Positions 29,701 through 32,728 of a DNA stretch of 32,728 nt are shown here, piece after piece. The stretch comes from Agathobacter sp. GTDB taxonomy: Bacteria > Bacillota > Clostridia > Lachnospirales > Lachnospiraceae. The translations under genes and the position numbers were made by a program. Where the stretch lies: contig JALEZW010000052.1 of assembly GCA_022772675.1 (NCBI GenBank), positions 1-32,728 of the forward strand, given 5' to 3'. Position 1 is the stretch's first letter. Each line of letters starts with the position of its first letter. Below the pieces are notes generated by a model. The model saw nothing but the letters and a program-made list of their open reading frames with translations. It had not been told where the DNA came from and made no database searches.

Positions 29701-31431
29701 TACCTTAATCCGTGAAACTCATTACCCCAATTTCGGGCGTATGCCTTATACATACAAGTGGTAACACGGTGTTATTTCCAGTTTCTGTTTTCACCCAGTG
29801 GGTGAAGATAAAAACATATGACTTTCTTATATTTCCTATGTTTTTAGCACCTCGTATAGTATAATACAAGTATCAATATATGAGGTGGATACTTATGAAA
29901 AAGCTTGTAATCGAATTCTCCAATGAAAGACTAATTACTCCCAGCGGATTATCTCTTGTGGGACAGATGCTTGGCAAAAGCAACTTCATTAAAAAGTGCA
30001 ATAACATGAAGGTTGACGGCAAACGTTCCCAGAGCCAAATCAAAAATGGAGATATTCTTCTTTCTTACATCGGACTTCTTTGTCAGGGAAAGACTTCTTA
30101 TGATGCTATCAATGAGATGTCTGACGATCCTGAGTATTACAAGCTTGCTCTTGGTATCACCAGAGCGATTCCATCTGCTGAGACATTACGTCAGCGTATG
30201 GATGAAATAGGATCTTCATTAAGAGAAGAAATCCTAAATGCAAATGTTGCCATGTTTAATACCTTCCATGTTCAGCCTTCCGCATTGGAGTCCGGGTTAG
30301 TCCCTTTGGATCTTGATGTCACTCCTATGGATAATTCAAAAACTCATAAGGAAGGAGTTGCACATACATACAAAGGTTTTGATGGTTATGCACCAATGAT
30401 GGCATACATTGGCACAGAAGGCTTTCTTGCAAATACGGAGCTACGGGAAGGAAGTCAGCATTGTCAGTGCAATACACCTGCATTTTTAAAGCAAACACTT
30501 AGGCTCGGACATCAACTGACAGACAAGCAACTGCTGGTTCGTATGGACGCAGGGAATGATGCTGCTGAAAACTTAGGCATTCTAATCGAAGATGGTTCCT
30601 GGTTTATTGTAAAAAGAAATCTTCGAAGAGGCGAATCCAAAGAAGATTGGATTGCCAAAGTAAAGGAATGCTGTAAGGACATCCGCAATCCTCGTGATGG
30701 AAAAACTGTTTACATTGGTTCTTCATGGAAAGATGTAGCGTATACAGATTCCGAAGGAGAATCAAAAACCATTACCATGCGCATTGTATATGAGGTGATT
30801 GAACGAACAACCGATAAAAACGGGCAGTTCCTTCTGGTTCCGGATGTCGAGTGCAATACTATATGGACCAATCTCGGCTGGAGCGATGATGATATCATAA
30901 ATGGCTATCATGCTCACGGCGAATGCGAACAGTTTCACAGTGAAATCAAGACAGATATGGATGTTGAAAGACTTCCATCCGGTAAATTTGATACAAATGA
31001 GCTGGTCCTTGAATTAACTGTGCTTGCATATAATATTTTGCGACTAATAGGTCAGGAGTCACTAAAAAGTAAGAGGGCTCCTAAAACAAAACATCCTGTC
31101 AAAAGAAGACGAATCAGAACCGTGATAGGGAATCTGATTCAAATCGCTGGACATATAACAACCCATGGGCGACGTATCGTCCTGGCAATTGGTTGTAGCA
31201 ATGTGTGGCGTCATACATTTATGGATGTTTATAATCGTTTTGCTTCGGCCTAAAAACATAAAACAGAAAAGGCTTGTTAAGGTGCGTCATTTTTACACTT
31301 TATAGGCTGAAAATAGATATAAAATACGCAACAAACAGGAATTGTGTACTTGAATTCGGTGTAAGACAATGAATTACATCTATTCTATGCAGTTCCTGTA
31401 AAAAAACAACTGAGTTTCACGGATTCAGGTA
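29701..31431 (+). mobile_element. IS1380-family insertion sequence
   Basis: Terminal inverted repeats TACCTTAATCCGTGAAACTCA (29701-29721; positions 29701-29720 shown in part as ATCCGTGAAACTCA) and its near-perfect inverse (31411-31431) bound a 1.73-kb element with one transposase gene. The left 170 bases hold hairpins (TTCACCC/GGGTGAA) and the promoter; the right 160 bases are non-coding. No clear target-site duplication is visible (CTTA at left, TATT at right), which points to an adjacent deletion or rearrangement. Confidence 0.88.
29895..31253 (+). CDS. IS1380-family transposase
   Basis: A 452-aa DDE transposase. Typical family blocks are present: LPLDLDVTPMDNS-type sequence with the first Asp (LDLDVTPMDNSKT), VRMDAGNDAAEN with the second, and the HGECEQFHSEIKTDMDVERL block with the catalytic Glu near residue 345. 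The N-terminal part carries the helix-rich DNA-binding region (GDILLSYIGLLCQGKTSYDA). The ATG at 29895 has AGGTGG 6 bases upstream; the earlier ATG at 29880 has no site. A TATAAT box lies at about 29858-29863. The frame is intact and of full length, so the element may be active. Confidence 0.93.
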   Translation: MKKLVIEFSNERLITPSGLSLVGQMLGKSNFIKKCNNMKVDGKRSQSQIKNGDILLSYIGLLCQGKTSYDAINEMSDDPEYYKLALGITRAIPSAETLRQRMDEIGSSLREEILNANVAMFNTFHVQPSALESGLVPLDLDVTPMDNSKTHKEGVAHTYKGFDGYAPMMAYIGTEGFLANTELREGSQHCQCNTPAFLKQTLRLGHQLTDKQLLVRMDAGNDAAENLGILIEDGSWFIVKRNLRRGESKEDWIAKVKECCKDIRNPRDGKTVYIGSSWKDVAYTDSEGESKTITMRIVYEVIERTTDKNGQFLLVPDVECNTIWTNLGWSDDDIINGYHAHGECEQFHSEIKTDMDVERLPSGKFDTNELVLELTVLAYNILRLIGQESLKSKRAPKTKHPVKRRRIRTVIGNLIQIAGHITTHGRRIVLAIGCSNVWRHTFMDVYNRFASA

Positions 31432-31536
31432 TTAAAAAATCCTAATGCAAAATAAACGACGTGGACATTCCTTTATACAGGCACCACAGGCTACACATTC
31501 TGCCTTATCCGCTTGCGCATATTTTTTAGATTTCAT
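31432..31536 (-). pseudogene. Ferredoxin gene truncated by the IS1380 element
   Basis: The ATG at 31536 opens MKSKKYAQADKAECVACGAC, then IKECP, which is the first [4Fe-4S] cluster motif (CxxCxxCxxxCP) of a small bacterial ferredoxin. After RRLFCIRIF the frame stops at 31432, directly at the outer edge of the IS inverted repeat. The second cluster motif and the C-terminus are missing, and no continuation is found on the other side of the IS (29654-29700). It lies 27 bases downstream of trxA on the same strand. Confidence 0.78.
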
Positions 31537-31563
31537 CCCATCATCCTACGCTGATTTTTCGAA

Positions 31564-31872
31564 TTACTTCCACATTTCCTCAATCTGACTTTTATTTGCG
31601 AACCCGATATGTTGTTTTATTGGTTTTCCATCCTTGAAAAGAATCAGTGTCGGAATACTTACAACCTGATACTTCTGGGCCAATTCCATAGCCTCATCTA
31701 CATTTACCTTTCCCACTTTTATATCTGCATTTTCCTCTGCTATTTCATGTACTACCGGAGCAATCATTTTACACGGTCCACACCAGCTCGCCCAAAAATC
31801 CACAAGTATTAACCCTTCATTATTTAACACTTCCTTTTCAAAATTATTGCTGTTCAATGTAATTTCACTCAT
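31564..31872 (-). CDS. trxA: Thioredoxin
   Basis: A 102-aa classical thioredoxin, the cytoplasmic disulfide reductant. It shows the VDFWASWCGPCKM active site (Cys-Gly-Pro-Cys near residues 31-34), the buried Asp in ILVDFWA, and the cis-Pro in SIPTLILFKDG. AGGAGG lies 6 bases before the ATG. It is followed on the same strand by the truncated ferredoxin gene and preceded by a Crp/Fnr regulator gene, with a terminator-like hairpin between regulator and trxA. The length and motifs are normal. Confidence 0.95.
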   Translation of the reverse strand: MSEITLNSNNFEKEVLNNEGLILVDFWASWCGPCKMIAPVVHEIAEENADIKVGKVNVDEAMELAQKYQVVSIPTLILFKDGKPIKQHIGFANKSQIEEMWK

Positions 31873-31898
31873 TTTTAATCCTCCTGTTCAAAACTAAA

Positions 31899-31946
31899 AG
31901 AACCCTCGTTCCTGATAGCATCATCCTACCAAAAACGAAGGCTCCG
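31899..31946 (-). terminator. Terminator between the Crp/Fnr gene and trxA
   Basis: On the minus strand GAGCCTTCGTT pairs with AACGAGGGTTC (two wobbles) around a 23-base loop, followed by TTTTAGTTTT. It could end the regulator transcript or attenuate read-through into trxA. Confidence 0.7.
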
Positions 31947-31964
31947 GTATGTAACAAAGTCACA

Positions 31965-32618
31965 TTACAAAAACTTTTTTAGTTTTTCTTTATCAAGAAT
32001 AATAATTTTGCTGCGCTTTAGCTCTATTGCTTTATGCTCAGCTAAATACTTCAAGGTTTTCGTAACCACTTCTCTGGCACTTCCAATATTTTTGGCAATC
32101 ATATCATGAGTAATACTAAGTGTCATGTTCCCTGTATATGTAAATTCATCCCATAAAAAACCTGCAACTCTCTGATCAATTCTTTGGAACAAAATCTGTT
32201 GCATAGTCCACATAACTTCTGAAAACTTTTCTGTCGCTGTTTTATACAAATACAATTCTACATAAGGATTATTCTTCATTATTTCATTCAGACAAATTGA
32301 TGGGAGGACCAAGATTTCTGTCTGCTCAGTTGCTTCAATCAAAACATCGAATGCAATAGAATCCATAAGGCATGATGTCGATAATACACATACTTCTTCA
32401 GTATGTACTCTGAACAAGGTGACTTCACGCCCCTCATCCGACAATATATAGGTCCTGAGTTGTCCATTTAAAACAGAAACCAATCCCAAACAGTTTTCTT
32501 CCTGACGATGCATCAGCATTCCTTTTTCGTATATTTTTTTATAGCATGAGTGTTCAATATATTCTTTTTCCGATTCTGTCAAATGTTCCCAAAAAGGATA
32601 TAACTTTGCATATTCCAT
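31965..32618 (-). CDS. Crp/Fnr-family transcriptional regulator
   Basis: A 217-aa regulator with an N-terminal cyclic-nucleotide-type beta-barrel (about 15-120), a long dimerisation helix (125-150) and a C-terminal Crp-type helix-turn-helix (165-215, MTLSITHDMIAKNIGSAREV, VTKTLKYLAEHKAIELKR). The barrel lacks the cAMP-binding RxS pocket and has scattered cysteines (C43, C61, C94, C101) without an Fnr cluster pattern. Clostridial relatives respond to redox or nitrosative stress; the neighbouring trxA and ferredoxin fit that, but it is inference. The ATG at 32618 follows AAGGTG; longer starts run over a palindromic site at 32647. Confidence 0.9.
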   Translation of the reverse strand: MEYAKLYPFWEHLTESEKEYIEHSCYKKIYEKGMLMHRQEENCLGLVSVLNGQLRTYILSDEGREVTLFRVHTEEVCVLSTSCLMDSIAFDVLIEATEQTEILVLPSICLNEIMKNNPYVELYLYKTATEKFSEVMWTMQQILFQRIDQRVAGFLWDEFTYTGNMTLSITHDMIAKNIGSAREVVTKTLKYLAEHKAIELKRSKIIILDKEKLKKFL

Positions 32619-32646
32619 GTTTACACCTTCATTTACAATCATAAGC

Positions 32647-32672
32647 CATACCTTTATATAGGTATGTGTCAA
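32647..32672 (-). promoter_or_regulatory. Palindromic operator-like site upstream of the Crp/Fnr gene
   Basis: CATACCT (32647-32653) and AGGTATG (32660-32666) form an inverted repeat with a 6-base AT spacer. A TTGACA box on the minus strand (32667-32672) adjoins it, so the palindrome lies where a repressor or the regulator itself would control the promoter. A good -10 box is not evident. Confidence 0.55.
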
Positions 32673-32680
32673 TATTTTAT

Positions 32681-32728
32681 GTGTAGATTTGCGGGGCGCA
32701 AGACATCCGGTGGATGTCTGCTCTGCGC
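32681..32728. repeat. Partial MITE-like repeat running off the window
   Basis: GTGTAGATTTGCGGGGCGCA and GACATCCGGTGGATGTC match the interior of the element at 1228-1538 and the left edge of the copy at 71. The copy begins at the same internal point as the one at 71 and continues past the end. Confidence 0.75.

Noticed and set aside
32641-32675. Classical Fnr or Crp binding site
   Set aside because: The half-site is ATACCT, not TTGAT or TGTGA.

Overview
The window looks like a chromosomal segment of a gut-type clostridium, most likely a Lachnospiraceae member (Blautia/Dorea/Ruminococcus-like). This is inferred from strong AGGAGG ribosome binding sites, moderate GC content, a T-box-controlled tyrS, a BlaI/BlaR1-type pair, an ArsC/Spx-like reductase, an IS1380-family element and many small degraded genes. 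No tRNA, rRNA or CRISPR array was seen. About 30 intact protein genes are supported, with an unusually high load of intergenic repeats and gene remnants.

Layout. 1-2500: a CaCA-type cation antiporter and the manganese exporter mntP, the latter behind a probable yybP-ykoY (Mn2+) riboswitch with a terminator platform; copies of an interspersed palindromic MITE-like repeat flank both. 2600-7310: a secreted four-domain BIG2 (Ig-like) protein, a membrane-tethered MerR regulator overlapping a YbjQ-family gene, tyrS with a very long T-box leader carrying an internal duplication and a hairpin insertion, and an ArsC/Spx-like protein. 7440-7880: a striking intergenic array of about eight 53-bp units whose inverted 8-mers alternate at 24/29-bp spacing; a short array of the same geometry recurs at 15356-15444. 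8198-12470: an ABC-type ATPase, a YbaK/ProX-type editing protein, sigma-factor debris, and a BlaR1-like M56 peptidase with its BlaI-like repressor.

12600-16440: a Sel1-like remnant, a three-domain wHTH/GHKL-ATPase/STAS-like regulator, a clipped XRE regulator overlapping an unknown 254-aa protein, and a flavodoxin-fold oxidoreductase. 16437-21062: a GNAT-RsgA fusion, a RelB/YoeB-type toxin-antitoxin pair whose toxin is frameshifted at an A9 tract, an isochorismatase-family hydrolase with an EamA transporter, and a truncated BrnT with an antitoxin-like partner. 21526-23750: decayed genes, including one closed by a MITE and a carboxyethylornithine synthase pseudogene, around an intact GNAT.

23800-29180: an EamA transporter, a WYL regulator, and a probable damage-inducible mutagenesis cassette: a Y-family polymerase, a free-standing LexA-type DNA-binding domain and a small basic protein, divergent from an XRE-S24 self-cleaving repressor, with a shared 13-bp operator-like motif in both promoters. 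29183-32728: a Cys-rich thioredoxin-like protein, an IS1380-family element that truncates a ferredoxin gene, trxA, a Crp/Fnr regulator, and another MITE copy running off the end.

Strongest candidates for something undescribed: the 53-bp alternating hairpin arrays, the LexA-DBD/PolY/XRE-S24 cassette with its paired operator, the rearranged tyrS T-box, and the interspersed repeat families next to toxin-antitoxin genes.
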